Below are positions 8,105 to 17,000 of a stretch of 64,000 nt of DNA, piece after piece. Origin of the DNA: Pelomonas sp. SE-A7 (GTDB lineage Bacteria > Pseudomonadota > Gammaproteobacteria > Burkholderiales > Burkholderiaceae_C); contig NZ_JAUASW010000001.1 of the NCBI RefSeq assembly GCF_030345705.1, positions 992,001 through 1,056,000 on the forward strand. The letters are read 5' to 3'. Under the pieces are notes generated by a model. That model saw nothing but the letters and a program-made list of their open reading frames with translations. It searched no databases and was not told the DNA's origin. How positions within the stretch are numbered: position 1 is the stretch's first letter; the number at the start of each line of letters is the position of its first letter. The translations under genes were made by a program, and so were the position numbers.

Positions 8105-9058
8105 TCAGGCGGCTTGCGCGAACTGCAGGCGCAGATGTTTCAGCATGTCGCCAACCATGGCCTCCAGGCCGAAGGCCGGCTTCCAGCCCCAGTCGCGGGC
8201 GGCGGCGCTGTCGTCTATCGACTGCGGCCAGCTGGCGGCAATCGCCTGACGGAAATCTGGCGCGTATTCGATCTCGAAGCCGGGCACCTGGCGGGCGATC
8301 TCGGCCGCGATCTCGGCCGGCGTGAAGCTGCAGCCGCTGAGGTTGTAGGAGCCGCGCTCCTTGATGGTATCGGCCGGCGCTTCCATCAGCTCGATGGTGG
8401 CGCGCAGCGCATCGGGCATGTACATCATCGGCAAGGCCTGACCCTCTTCCAGGAAGCAGCTGTAGCGGCCGTTCTTCAAGGCGCCATGGAAGATGTCGAT
8501 GGCGTAGTCGGTCGTGCCGCCGCCGGGCGGGGTCTTGTAGCTGATCAGGCCCGGGTAGCGCAGGCTGCGCACGTCCACGCCATGCTTGGCGTGGTACCAG
8601 GCGCACCAGCGCTCACCAGCCAGCTTGGAGATGCCGTAGATCGTGGTCGGGTCCATCACCGTGGTCTGCGGCGTGTTGACCTGCGGCGTCGACGGGCCGA
8701 AGGCAGCGATGGAGCTGGGCCAGAAGATGCGCTCGAGCTTCTGCGTGCGCGCCAGTTCCAGCACATGCAGGAGGCCCTTCATGTTCAGGTCCCAGGCCCA
8801 CATCGGATGCTTCTCGCCAGTGGCGGACAGCGCCGCGGCCAGCAGGTAGATCTGCGTGATCGCATGGCGCTTGACCACGGCAGCCAGCGCGGCCGCGTCG
8901 GTCACGTCCAGCATCTCGTGCGTCAGGTAGGGCACGCGGCCATCCGGCGCGAGGTCGCTGGTGATGACGTTGGCATTGCCATGGCGCTGGGCCAGCTCGA
9001 CGGCCAGCTCGGTGCCGATCTGGCCGTTGGCGCCGATGATGAGGATCTTGGTCGTCAT
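8105..9058 (-). CDS. tdh: L-threonine 3-dehydrogenase, SDR (epimerase-like) type
   Basis: Oxidises L-threonine with NAD+ to 2-amino-3-ketobutyrate, the substrate of the adjacent Kbl. It is an extended short-chain dehydrogenase: glycine-rich NAD loop GANGQIG at residues 9-15, catalytic Ser in WPSSIAAFG (115/116) and the pair Tyr141/Lys145 in YGISK. It is therefore unrelated to the zinc-dependent Tdh of E. coli; the same SDR type is known from Cupriavidus necator. C-terminal substrate-domain features include RYPGLISY and YNLSGCSFTP. The 317-residue length is typical. It starts 8 bp after kbl, and the pair surely forms an operon. The annotation relies strongly on the kbl neighbour, since UDP-sugar epimerases look alike. 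Confidence 0.92.
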   Translation of the reverse strand: MTTKILIIGANGQIGTELAVELAQRHGNANVITSDLAPDGRVPYLTHEMLDVTDAAALAAVVKRHAITQIYLLAAALSATGEKHPMWAWDLNMKGLLHVLELARTQKLERIFWPSSIAAFGPSTPQVNTPQTTVMDPTTIYGISKLAGERWCAWYHAKHGVDVRSLRYPGLISYKTPPGGGTTDYAIDIFHGALKNGRYSCFLEEGQALPMMYMPDALRATIELMEAPADTIKERGSYNLSGCSFTPAEIAAEIARQVPGFEIEYAPDFRQAIAASWPQSIDDSAAARDWGWKPAFGLEAMVGDMLKHLRLQFAQAA

Positions 9059-9066
9059 GGTTTCGC

Positions 9067-10266
9067 TCAGTTCTTGATCAGGCCGACGTCACGACCGGCT
9101 TGGGCGAACGCGGCAACGGCCTTCTCCAGCTGTTCACGCGAATGGCCGGCCGAGACCTGCACGCGGATGCGCGCCTGGCCCTTGGGCACGACGGGGAAGA
9201 AGAAGCCGACGGCATAGACACCCAGCTCCAGCAGGCGGGCGCTGAGCTTCTGCGCCGTCACCGCGTCGTAGACCATGATGGGCACGATGGGATGGGTGCC
9301 CGGCTTGATCTCGAAGCCGGCGGCCTGGATGGCTTCGCGGAAGTAGGCGGTGTTGGCTTCGAGCTTGTCGCGCAGCTCGGTCGAGGCTTCCAGCAGGTCC
9401 AGCACGGCGATGGAGGCACCGACGATGCTCGGTGCCACGGTGTTGGAGAACAGATAGGGGCGCGAACGCTGGCGCAGCAGCTCGATCACTTCCTTGCGGC
9501 CGGTGGTGAAGCCGCCCGAGGCGCCACCCAGGGCCTTGCCCAGCGTGCCGGTGATGATGTCGATCTTGCCGAAGACATTGCGGTACTCGTGCGTGCCGCG
9601 GCCGGTCTTGCCCAGGAAGCCCGAGGCATGGCATTCGTCGATGCCGAGCAGCGCGCCGTGGCGGTCGCAGATCTCGCGGATCTTGTCGAGCTGGGCGATG
9701 GTGCCGTCCATGGAGAACACGCCATCGGTGAACACCAGCATGAAGCGGGCGCCGGCGGCCTTGGCCTCCTGCAGACAGCGCTCCAGGTCGGCCAGGTCGT
9801 TGTGCTTGTAGCGGAAGCGCTTGGCCTTGCACAGGCGGATGCCGTCGATGATGGAGGCGTGGTTCAGCTCGTCGCTGATGATGGCGTCCTGCTCGCCCAA
9901 GAGCGGTTCGAACAGGCCGCCATTGGCGTCGAACGCGGCTGCGTAGAGGATGGTGTCCTCGGTGCCGAGGAACTTGGCCAGGCGCTGTTCCAGGGTCTTG
10001 TGCAGGTCTTGCGTGCCGCAGATGAAGCGCACCGACGACAGGCCGTAGCCATGCGTGCGCAGCGCCTCGTGCGCCGCTTCGATGACCTTGGGGTGGGACG
10101 ACAGGCCGAGGTAGTTGTTGGCGCAGAGGTTGATCACATCGCGGCCATCGGCCGTGTGGACCAGGGAGCCCTGCGGCGTGGTGATGATGCGCTCGCCCTT
10201 GAACAGGCCGGCTTCGCGGATGGACTGCAGCTCCTGCTGCACATGGTCATAAAAAGCGCTGCTCAT
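9067..10266 (-). CDS. kbl: Glycine C-acetyltransferase (2-amino-3-ketobutyrate CoA ligase)
   Basis: PLP-dependent alpha-oxoamine synthase that splits 2-amino-3-ketobutyrate with CoA into glycine and acetyl-CoA, completing threonine breakdown with Tdh. Seen: LCANNYLGLSSHPKV, FTDGVFSMDGTIA, DECHASGFLG (the PLP-binding Asp/His region) and the lysine loop TGTLGKALGGASGG. I chose the ATG at 10266, which has CAGGAGAC just upstream, over a GTG 18 bp earlier; this gives 399 residues, the usual length. It is first in an operon with tdh, facing an XRE-cupin regulator across a 95-bp gap that contains a palindrome. Confidence 0.95.
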   Translation of the reverse strand: MSSAFYDHVQQELQSIREAGLFKGERIITTPQGSLVHTADGRDVINLCANNYLGLSSHPKVIEAAHEALRTHGYGLSSVRFICGTQDLHKTLEQRLAKFLGTEDTILYAAAFDANGGLFEPLLGEQDAIISDELNHASIIDGIRLCKAKRFRYKHNDLADLERCLQEAKAAGARFMLVFTDGVFSMDGTIAQLDKIREICDRHGALLGIDECHASGFLGKTGRGTHEYRNVFGKIDIITGTLGKALGGASGGFTTGRKEVIELLRQRSRPYLFSNTVAPSIVGASIAVLDLLEASTELRDKLEANTAYFREAIQAAGFEIKPGTHPIVPIMVYDAVTAQKLSARLLELGVYAVGFFFPVVPKGQARIRVQVSAGHSREQLEKAVAAFAQAGRDVGLIKN

Positions 10267-10303
10267 GCCGGTCTCCTGGTGCACAATTCACTAAACAGAA
10301 CAC

Positions 10304-10341
10304 AGTTCGGTATATCGAACTGGCGTGCAGTATCTCGAATT
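10304..10341. promoter_or_regulatory. Candidate operator between kbl and the XRE-cupin gene
   Basis: An 18-bp palindrome, AGTTCG-GTATAT-CGAACT, occupies 10304-10321. A related copy of its right half (GGTATATCGAACT at 10309-10321 versus AGTATCTCGAATT at 10329-10341) follows exactly 20 bp later, two helical turns away. Being in the shared divergent region, it is a natural binding site for the XRE-cupin protein. Binding is inferred. Confidence 0.55.
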
Positions 10342-10361
10342 TGCATTCCAGGGTCAAGCCC

Positions 10362-10940
10362 ATGTCCATTCCCGCATCAGACACTTTGGAACCGCCCCGT
10401 GTCGGGGCCACGCTGCAGGCCCTGCGCCAGGCCCAGGGATTGTCGCTTGACGAGCTGTCGCGCCGGGCCGGGGTCAGCAAGTCGATGCTGTCGCAGATCG
10501 AGCGCAACCAGGCCAACCCGACGGTGGCCGTGGTCTGGCGGCTGGCCAATGCGCTGCGGGTCGAGCTGTCGGAGCTGCTGGGCGGCGAGAAGCCGGCCAC
10601 GCCGACCATAGAGACCGTGGCCTCACATGCCACGCCCAGCCTGAGCAGCCCGGACGGGCTCTGCCTGCTCCGCATCCTCGGCCCCATCGACCTGGCCGGC
10701 CAGTTCGAGTGGTACGAGCTGACGGTTCAGCCCGGCGGCGCCCTGGAATCGGCCGCCCACGAGCCGGGCTCGCGCGAGCACCTCAGCGTGCTCTCAGGCA
10801 GCCTGGAAGTGACGGCCGGCGGCAGCAGCCAGATCCTCAAGTCGGGCGAGACCGCCCGCTATGCCGTCGACGGCCCGCATTCGATCCGCAACCGCGGCAA
10901 GTCAGCGGCCAGCGCCCTGCTGGTCGTCCTGCATCCCTAG
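10362..10940 (+). CDS. XRE-family regulator with C-terminal cupin domain
   Basis: A 192-residue regulator starting at ATG 10362. Residues about 17-72 are an XRE helix-turn-helix (LRQAQGLSLDELSRRAGVSKSMLSQIERNQANPTVAVVWRL split across the helices). A linker then leads to a cupin-2 barrel (about 110-190; SREHLSVLSGSLEVTAGG, KSGETARYAVDGPHSI) that would bind a small ligand. Being divergent from kbl-tdh makes it the obvious candidate regulator of threonine degradation. Its last 39 bp overlap the 3' end of the convergent yihY gene, an unusually long tail-to-tail overlap. Confidence 0.88.
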   Translation: MSIPASDTLEPPRVGATLQALRQAQGLSLDELSRRAGVSKSMLSQIERNQANPTVAVVWRLANALRVELSELLGGEKPATPTIETVASHATPSLSSPDGLCLLRILGPIDLAGQFEWYELTVQPGGALESAAHEPGSREHLSVLSGSLEVTAGGSSQILKSGETARYAVDGPHSIRNRGKSAASALLVVLHP

Positions 10941-12197
10941 CAGCTCGGCCACGCTGCAGCGGCGCCAGTCCGAGCGCGCCCACAGCGGCGCCAGCGCCGC
11001 GCCGGGCTCGGCCAACACGGCCTTCAATAGCGGCTCGGCGCCCTGGTGAGCTGGGGCTATCAGCAGGCTCAGGCGCTGGGCGCCCTCCTCTTCGAGCCGA
11101 CCCAGCCAGTCCAATTCCTGAAGCACATCCAGCACCGGCTCGAGCTGCAGCGGATCAACCTGCAGGCGGCGCGCCAAGGCAAGGCTGCTCAAGCCGCCTT
11201 CGCCATCCTTCTGCGCCTGCCATAGCGCGCGCAGCGCATCCAGGGCCAGGGCCAGTTGCCAGCCCGGTGTCTCGCGACGCGGCAAGATGCGCCCCGCCAG
11301 CGCCGGTGCGTTGGCTGCGAGCAAGGCGCCGGCCAGCACGATGACCCAGCCGAGGTACAGCCAGATCAGGAAGATGGGCACCGTGGCGAAGGCGCCGTAC
11401 AGGGTCGAATAGGTCGGCACCTGCTTGACGTACCAGGCCAGCACGCTCTTGGCCGCATTGAAGCCCAGCGCCACGATGACGCCGCCGGCCATCGCATGGC
11501 GCCAGCGCACATGGGTATTGGGCACGTAGTGGAACAAGCCGGCCACGCCCAGGGTCAGCACGCCCAGCTCGATCATGTTGAGCAGCGACTCCAGGCCGCC
11601 CGGCATCTTGTTGACCACGCCTTTGCCGGCCGAGATCGCATAGCTGGTGAAGGCCAGGCTGCCCCCCAACAGCAAGGGGCCCAGCGTCAGGGCCGCCCAA
11701 TAGACCAGGACCCGCTGGGCGATGGGACGTGGCCGCTTGACCCGCCAGATCACGTTCAGCGTGCGGTCTATGGTCAGCATCAGGGCCAGAGCCGTGGTAC
11801 CAAGGAACAGCAGGCCCACCAGGCCTAGCCGGTTGGCCTTGGCGGCGAACTGGGTCAGCGCGGCCAGCACCGGCTTGGCGATGTTGTCGGGGATCAGGCT
11901 CTGCAGGAAGTACTTCTCAAGCGCCGACTGGAACGAGGAAAAGATCGGAAAGGCGGTGAACAGGGCCAGCATCACCGTCACCAGGGGCACCAGCGAGATC
12001 AGCGTGGTGAAGGTCAGGCTGCCGGCCGTAAGGCCCAGGCGGTCTTCGCGGAAGCGGGTCTGCAGCAGGCGCAGGCTCTCGCGCCAGGGCCAGGCGAGCA
12101 GCAGCGATGGCAGTTCGCGCAGCAGTTGCCAGGCCGTTGCGCGGCTGGTCTCCGCACCTCCCAAGGCCTCGGTCTTGTCGGAATTCGTCGTCGTCAT
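10902..12197 (-). CDS. YihY/BrkB family inner membrane protein
   Basis: A 431-residue integral membrane protein with about six hydrophobic helices between residues 45 and 300. The signature FREDRLGLTAGSLTFTTLIS and the later YGAFATVPIFLIWLYLGW identify the YihY family. Members were once called RNase BN by mistake; the real function is unknown. Residues beyond 320 form a soluble tail that could be a winged-helix-like domain (LALARRLQVDPLQLEPVLDVL). I chose ATG 12197, which leaves about 35 residues before the signature; neither it nor the in-frame upstream ATG has a ribosome site, and the start lies 19 bp from the divergent DUF2069 start. Confidence 0.85.
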   Translation of the reverse strand: MTTTNSDKTEALGGAETSRATAWQLLRELPSLLLAWPWRESLRLLQTRFREDRLGLTAGSLTFTTLISLVPLVTVMLALFTAFPIFSSFQSALEKYFLQSLIPDNIAKPVLAALTQFAAKANRLGLVGLLFLGTTALALMLTIDRTLNVIWRVKRPRPIAQRVLVYWAALTLGPLLLGGSLAFTSYAISAGKGVVNKMPGGLESLLNMIELGVLTLGVAGLFHYVPNTHVRWRHAMAGGVIVALGFNAAKSVLAWYVKQVPTYSTLYGAFATVPIFLIWLYLGWVIVLAGALLAANAPALAGRILPRRETPGWQLALALDALRALWQAQKDGEGGLSSLALARRLQVDPLQLEPVLDVLQELDWLGRLEEEGAQRLSLLIAPAHQGAEPLLKAVLAEPGAALAPLWARSDWRRCSVAELLGMQDDQQGAGR

Positions 12198-12219
12198 GCT
12201 GGCTATGATGCCAGCCATG
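12195..12219. promoter_or_regulatory. Possible bidirectional leaderless promoter between yihY and the DUF2069 gene
   Basis: A perfect inverted repeat, GCTGGC (12198-12203) and GCCAGC (12210-12215), encloses TATGAT, with one ATG just outside each arm (12197 on minus, 12217 on plus). TATGAT is a good -10 for plus; the overlapping CATCAT serves less well on minus. Both ATGs sit about 7 nt from these boxes, where transcription should begin, and neither has a Shine-Dalgarno sequence. No convincing -35 is visible, so this is tentative. Confidence 0.4.
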
Positions 12220-12615
12220 TCCAGCGCCCCCGCCATTGTTCCTACCGACCGCAGTACCGCCAGCCCCGAAGAAGTGCTTTCGCGCCGGCTCGCCCTGACC
12301 GGCACCATCGCCCTTTTCGTGCTCTGCCTGGCCTGGGAGCTGTGGCTGGCGCCGACCGGCCGGGGCACGCTGGCCATCAAGGCCTTGCCCCTGCTGCTGC
12401 CGATTGCCGGCCTGCTGCGCTACCGGCTCTATACCTTTCGCTGGCTCAGTCTGATGGTCTGGCTCTATTGTGGCGAAGGCCTGGTGCGGGCCACCAGCGA
12501 ATCGGGCACCGGCGCCCTGCTGGCCTGGATCGAGGTGGGCCTGTCGGTGCTGGTCTTCGTGGCCTGCGCCCTGCATGTGCGACAGCGGCTGCGCGCCGCC
12601 AAAGCCGCCCAATGA
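12217..12615 (+). CDS. DUF2069 small membrane protein
   Basis: A 132-residue protein with four hydrophobic segments: LALTGTIALFVLCLAWELWL, a second around IKALPLLLPIAGLL, a third ending MVWLYCGEGLVRA and a fourth near GLSVLVFVACALHV. This matches the DUF2069 family; no biochemical role is known. Three in-frame ATGs (12205, 12208, 12217) are possible; I prefer 12217 because the first two lie within a -10-like TATGAT. The stop overlaps the next ATG (AATGA), so it is probably translated together with the FAD oxidoreductase. Confidence 0.8.
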   Translation: MSSAPAIVPTDRSTASPEEVLSRRLALTGTIALFVLCLAWELWLAPTGRGTLAIKALPLLLPIAGLLRYRLYTFRWLSLMVWLYCGEGLVRATSESGTGALLAWIEVGLSVLVFVACALHVRQRLRAAKAAQ

Positions 12616-14021
12616 ACGAAACCGCGCTGCTGGCCGCGCTGCGCGAGGCCGTCGGCGCCGCGCAGGTTCTGCAGGGCGAGGATTGCGCTCCATTTGAACT
12701 AGATTGGCGCAAGCGCTTTGCTGGCAAGGCACTTGCGGTCGTCCGGCCGGGCACCACCGATGAGGTTGCCGCCGTGGTGCGAGCCTGCGCGGCCCATGGC
12801 GCCTCGCTTGTGCCTCAAGGCGGCAATACCGGATTGGTCGGCGGAGGCGTACCCGACGGCAACGGACGGCAGGTGCTGCTGAGCCTGCAGCGGCTGAACC
12901 GCATCCGCGCCATCGACGCTGCCAATCTGACGCTCACCGCCGAGGCAGGTTGCATCCTGCAGACGGTGCAGCAGGCCGCCGAGCAGCACGACCTGCTGTT
13001 CGCGCTGAGCCTCGCGGCCGAAGGCAGTTGCAGCATTGGCGGCAATCTCGCCACCAATGCCGGCGGCACCCAGGTGCTGCGCTATGGCAATGCCCGCGAG
13101 CTATGCCTGGGCCTGGAGGTGGTCACGGCCTGGGGCGAGGTCTGGCATGGCCTCTCAGGCCTGCGCAAGGACAACAGCGGCTACGACCTGCGCGACCTCT
13201 TCATTGGCAGCGAGGGCACGCTGGGCATCATCACGGCGGCCACGCTGAAGCTGCATCCGCAGCCCCGCGGCCAGCTCACGGCCCTGGCAACCTGCCCGAG
13301 CCTGGCCGCGACCGTCGAGTTGCTGACCCTGGCCCGCAAGGCCGCCGGCGCTTCGCTGACCGGCTTCGAGGCCATGAACCAATTCGCACTGGACCTGGTG
13401 CGACGTCACATGCCCGCCCTGCCCCAGCCCCTGCCGGCCGCGCCCTGGACAGTGCTGCTGGAGCTGTCCAGCAGCGAGAGCGAGACCCATGCCGCGGCCC
13501 TGCTGGAAAGCCTGCTGGGCGAAGCGATGGAGCAAGGCCTGGCCGACGATGCCAGCCTGGCCCAGACCCTGTCCCAGGCCCATGCGCTGTGGCAGTTGCG
13601 CGAGTCGGTCCCGCTCGCCCAGAGCCAGGAAGGGCTCAACATCAAGCACGACATCTCGCTGCCGATCTCGGCCATCCCGGCTTTCTGCGCGGCCACCGAA
13701 GCCGCGCTTGAGGCCGCGGTGCCAGCCGTCCGGCTGGTCAACTTCGGCCACCTGGGCGACGGTAATCTGCACTTCAATGTCCAGGCGCCGCAGGGGCAGG
13801 ATCCGGCGGCCTTTCTGCGCGAGCGAGAGGCCGAGATCAACAAGCTCGTGTTCGATGCCGTGCAGGCCCATGGTGGCTCGATCTCGGCCGAGCACGGCAT
13901 AGGCCAGCTCAAGCGAGACGAGCTGGCCGCTCGCAAGGACCCCGTGGCCCTGGCCCTGATGCGGCAAATAAAAAAGGCCCTGGATCCCCAGGGCCTGTTC
14001 AATCCGGACCGCGTCCTCTGA
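12612..14021 (+). CDS. FAD-binding oxidoreductase, GlcD / D-2-hydroxyacid dehydrogenase type
   Basis: A 469-residue flavoprotein of the VAO/PCMH class that oxidises a D-2-hydroxy acid (D-lactate, glycolate or D-2-hydroxyglutarate are the family substrates). The FAD domain covers about residues 35-215 (LVPQGGNTGLVGGGVP; SIGGNLATNAGGTQVLRYG; IGSEGTLGIITAATLKLHP). The C-terminal cap shows the metal/substrate motifs NFGHLGDGNLHFN and SAEHGIGQLKRDEL. The substrate cannot be fixed from sequence. It follows the DUF2069 gene with overlapping stop/start. Its last 50 bp contain, on the other strand, the terminator of the convergent efflux operon. Confidence 0.88.
   Translation: MNETALLAALREAVGAAQVLQGEDCAPFELDWRKRFAGKALAVVRPGTTDEVAAVVRACAAHGASLVPQGGNTGLVGGGVPDGNGRQVLLSLQRLNRIRAIDAANLTLTAEAGCILQTVQQAAEQHDLLFALSLAAEGSCSIGGNLATNAGGTQVLRYGNARELCLGLEVVTAWGEVWHGLSGLRKDNSGYDLRDLFIGSEGTLGIITAATLKLHPQPRGQLTALATCPSLAATVELLTLARKAAGASLTGFEAMNQFALDLVRRHMPALPQPLPAAPWTVLLELSSSESETHAAALLESLLGEAMEQGLADDASLAQTLSQAHALWQLRESVPLAQSQEGLNIKHDISLPISAIPAFCAATEAALEAAVPAVRLVNFGHLGDGNLHFNVQAPQGQDPAAFLREREAEINKLVFDAVQAHGGSISAEHGIGQLKRDELAARKDPVALALMRQIKKALDPQGLFNPDRVL
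13968..13995 (-). terminator. Intrinsic terminator of the RND efflux operon, inside the convergent FAD gene
   Basis: Read on minus: GGCCCTGG-GGAT-CCAGGGCC followed by TTTTTTATTT. It has an 8-bp GC-rich stem, a 4-nt loop and a U-tract, and begins 27 bp after the RND permease stop. On the plus strand the same bases encode the C-terminus of the FAD oxidoreductase. Confidence 0.8.
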
Positions 14022-17000
14022 TCAGTCAGCGCCCTGGGGCAGCTGGACCGGCGCGCGGCCGCGCAGCCGGTTCAAGCCCTTCATGACGATGCGATAGACG
14101 AAGCGGATCATCGTCAGGAACAGCAGCACTTCCACGACGGTCACCAGGAAGGCCCACAGACCACCGGCAGCGCCCCAGCGCGCGGCCCGTGCATGGAACT
14201 TGGCGGCCATGCTGTCGCGCTTGGTCTCGATGCTGTCGTAGAAGGTCGGCACCATCAGCAGCGTCAGGAAGGTCGAGGTGATCGTTCCGCCGATGATGGC
14301 CACGGCCATCGGACGGTAGAACTCCGCGCCCTCGCCTATGCCAATGGCCACCGGCATCATGCCGGCGATCAGCGCGAAGGTCGTCATCAGGATGGGACGG
14401 AAGCGCTTGCGGCCTGCGTGCATCAGCGCCTCTTCACGGTTTACACCGTTGGCCTCTTCCTGGCGGGCCGCATCGAGCAACAGGATGGCGTTCTTGGCCA
14501 CCAGGCCCGCCAGCATGATGATGCCGATGAAGCTCATCAGGTTCAGCGTGCCCTTGGTCAGCAGCAGGGCCACCACCACGCCGATCAGCGACAGCGGCTG
14601 CGAAAGCATCACGCCGAGCGGTGCGGTGAATGAGTTGAACTGCATGACCAGGATCAGGTACATCAGGCCTATGCCCGCCCCCAGGGCGATGGTCATCGAG
14701 CTGAAGACTTCCTGCTGGTCCTTGGAGCCGCCGGCCAGCTTGATGCCGTAGCCGGGCGGGAAGTTCATCTTCTTGGCCAGAGCCATGGCGTCCTGCGTCA
14801 CGTCGCCGGCGGCTCGGCCCTGCACATTGGCAGACACGCCGATCACGCGCTTGCCGTCCAGGTGCTGGATGGTGGCCGGGGCCTTGCCCATGGTGATGGT
14901 GGCGATCTGGTCCAGCGGCACCATCTGGCCGGTGCCGGCCACGCTGATGGGCAGGCGCTCGATGTTGCTGGCGTCCACCCGGTCGCTGGGCTGCAGGCGC
15001 ACCGAGACGTCGCGGGTCACGCCCGTGGGGTCGACCCAGTCACCAACCTGGATGCCGGCAAAGGCCACGCGCAGCGCATTGGCTGCGTCACCCACCGAAA
15101 TGCCCAGCTGGTTGGCCAGGCCGCGATGCAGCTCGACCTGCAGCTCGTTCTGTGCGTTCTGCTGCGACAGCGCCACGTCCACCGCGCCCGGGACCTTGCG
15201 CAGCTGGCGCATGAAGTCCTCGGTCAGCTCGAGCAGCTTGCGGGTATCGGAACCATAGAAACGGATCTGCACCGGCTTGGAACCGCCGCCACCGCTGAAG
15301 TCGTCGAGCACGGCGAACTCGGCGCCGGTCAGCTTGGTCAGGTGCTGACGCAGCTCGCTGCCGATTTCCTGCGCGGTGCGCTTGCGTTCGTAGCTCTTGC
15401 CGATGTTGATATAGAGCTTGCCGCCGGTCACGTTGACGAAGGCGTCAGTGCTCTTCTTCTCCTTGATCAGGCCGGCCAGTTCATCGACGGAAGCCAGCTT
15501 GCGGCGCGCGTACTCCAGGCTGGAGCTCGGCGGCGTGCGCACTTCGACGGCAATGGTCTCGGAGTCGCTGGAGGGCAGGAAGCTGGTGCCACCGAACTTG
15601 ACCTGCAGGCCGATGGCCAGCACGAAGCTCAGGAAGGCGATCACACCCATCTTGATGCGGTGGTGCAGCGCCCAGGCGATCACATTGCCGTAGCGGTCGG
15701 CCTGGTGGTCGAACCACTCATTGAAGTGGTGCAGCAGCTTGGAGATGCCCTTCTTGGGTGCCAGATGGTGGTTCGGCGGGTCGCCCCAGAAGGCCGACAG
15801 CATCGGGTCCAGCGTGAATGAGATCAGCAGGCTGACCAGCACCGAGGCCACGACCGTCAGGCCGAAGGGACGGAACCATTCACCCGAGACGCCGGGCATG
15901 AAGGCCACGGGCACGAACACGGCCACGATGGAGAAGGTGGTGGCCGCCACGGCCATGCCGATCTCGGCCGTGCCCTTGAGCGCCGCCGTCATGCGATCCG
16001 CACCGCGCTCCATGTGGCGGACGATGTTCTCCCGCACCACGATGGCATCGTCGATCAGCACACCGATGGCCAGCGACAGGCCCAGCAGGCTCATGAAGTT
16101 CAGCGTGAAGCCGAAGATCCAGACCGCGATGAAGGCCGCGATCACCGAAGTCGGCAGCGACGTGGCGGTGATCAACGTGGAACGCCAGGAGTTCAGGAAG
16201 GCATAGACCACGAAGATGGTCAGGCCGGCGCCGAACACCAGGGCATGGATGACGTTGTTCAGGCTGTCCTGCGCGTTCTTGCCACCGTCCTGCGTGATCT
16301 CGAGCACCGTGCCGGCCGGCAGGGTCTTGTTGGCTTCCTCGACCAGCTTGCGGATCTCGTTGGCCACAGTGACCGTAGACGCCTCACGCGAGCGCGTGAT
16401 GGACAGGCCCACATTGGGCCGGCCGTTGCGCACCGAGAGGGTCTGGCGTTCGGAGAAACCGTCCTTGACCGTGGCCACCTGGCCCAGACGCACCAGGTCC
16501 GTGGCGGTGCGCTTGATGACGATGCGCTCGAAGTCCACCGGTTGGCTGATGCGGCCGACCAGGCGGATGCTCTGGTCCTCGAATTCACCGCGCACCTTGC
16601 CCACCGGCGCCGAGATGTTCTGGCGCTGCAGCGCGCTGACGACCTCGCTGACCGAGACATTGAACTCGCGCAGCTTCTGACCCGACAGCAGCACCGAAAG
16701 CTCGCGATTCAGCGAGCCGAAGATGTCCACCGTACCCACGCCGGCCACGCCGCGGAACTTGTCCGCCAGCTGGTCTTCGGCAATGCGAGAAATCTCGGCA
16801 TGGCTGAGCGTCTTGCTCTCCAGCGAGACCTGCATGATGGGCTGGGCCGACGGATCGGCGCGCCGGATGATGGGCTCGCGCATTTCCTGCGGCAGCTGGT
16901 AGCGCACCGAGGCGATGGCATTGCGCACGTCGTCGGCCGCTTCGATCATGTTCTTCTTGAAGTCGAACTTCAGGAAGAAGGTGGCCTGGCCTTCATTGGC

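Noticed and set aside
9100..10611. 503-codon plus-strand frame opposite kbl
   Set aside because: Antisense shadow of kbl; it also crosses the divergent promoter region and enters the regulator gene in another frame.
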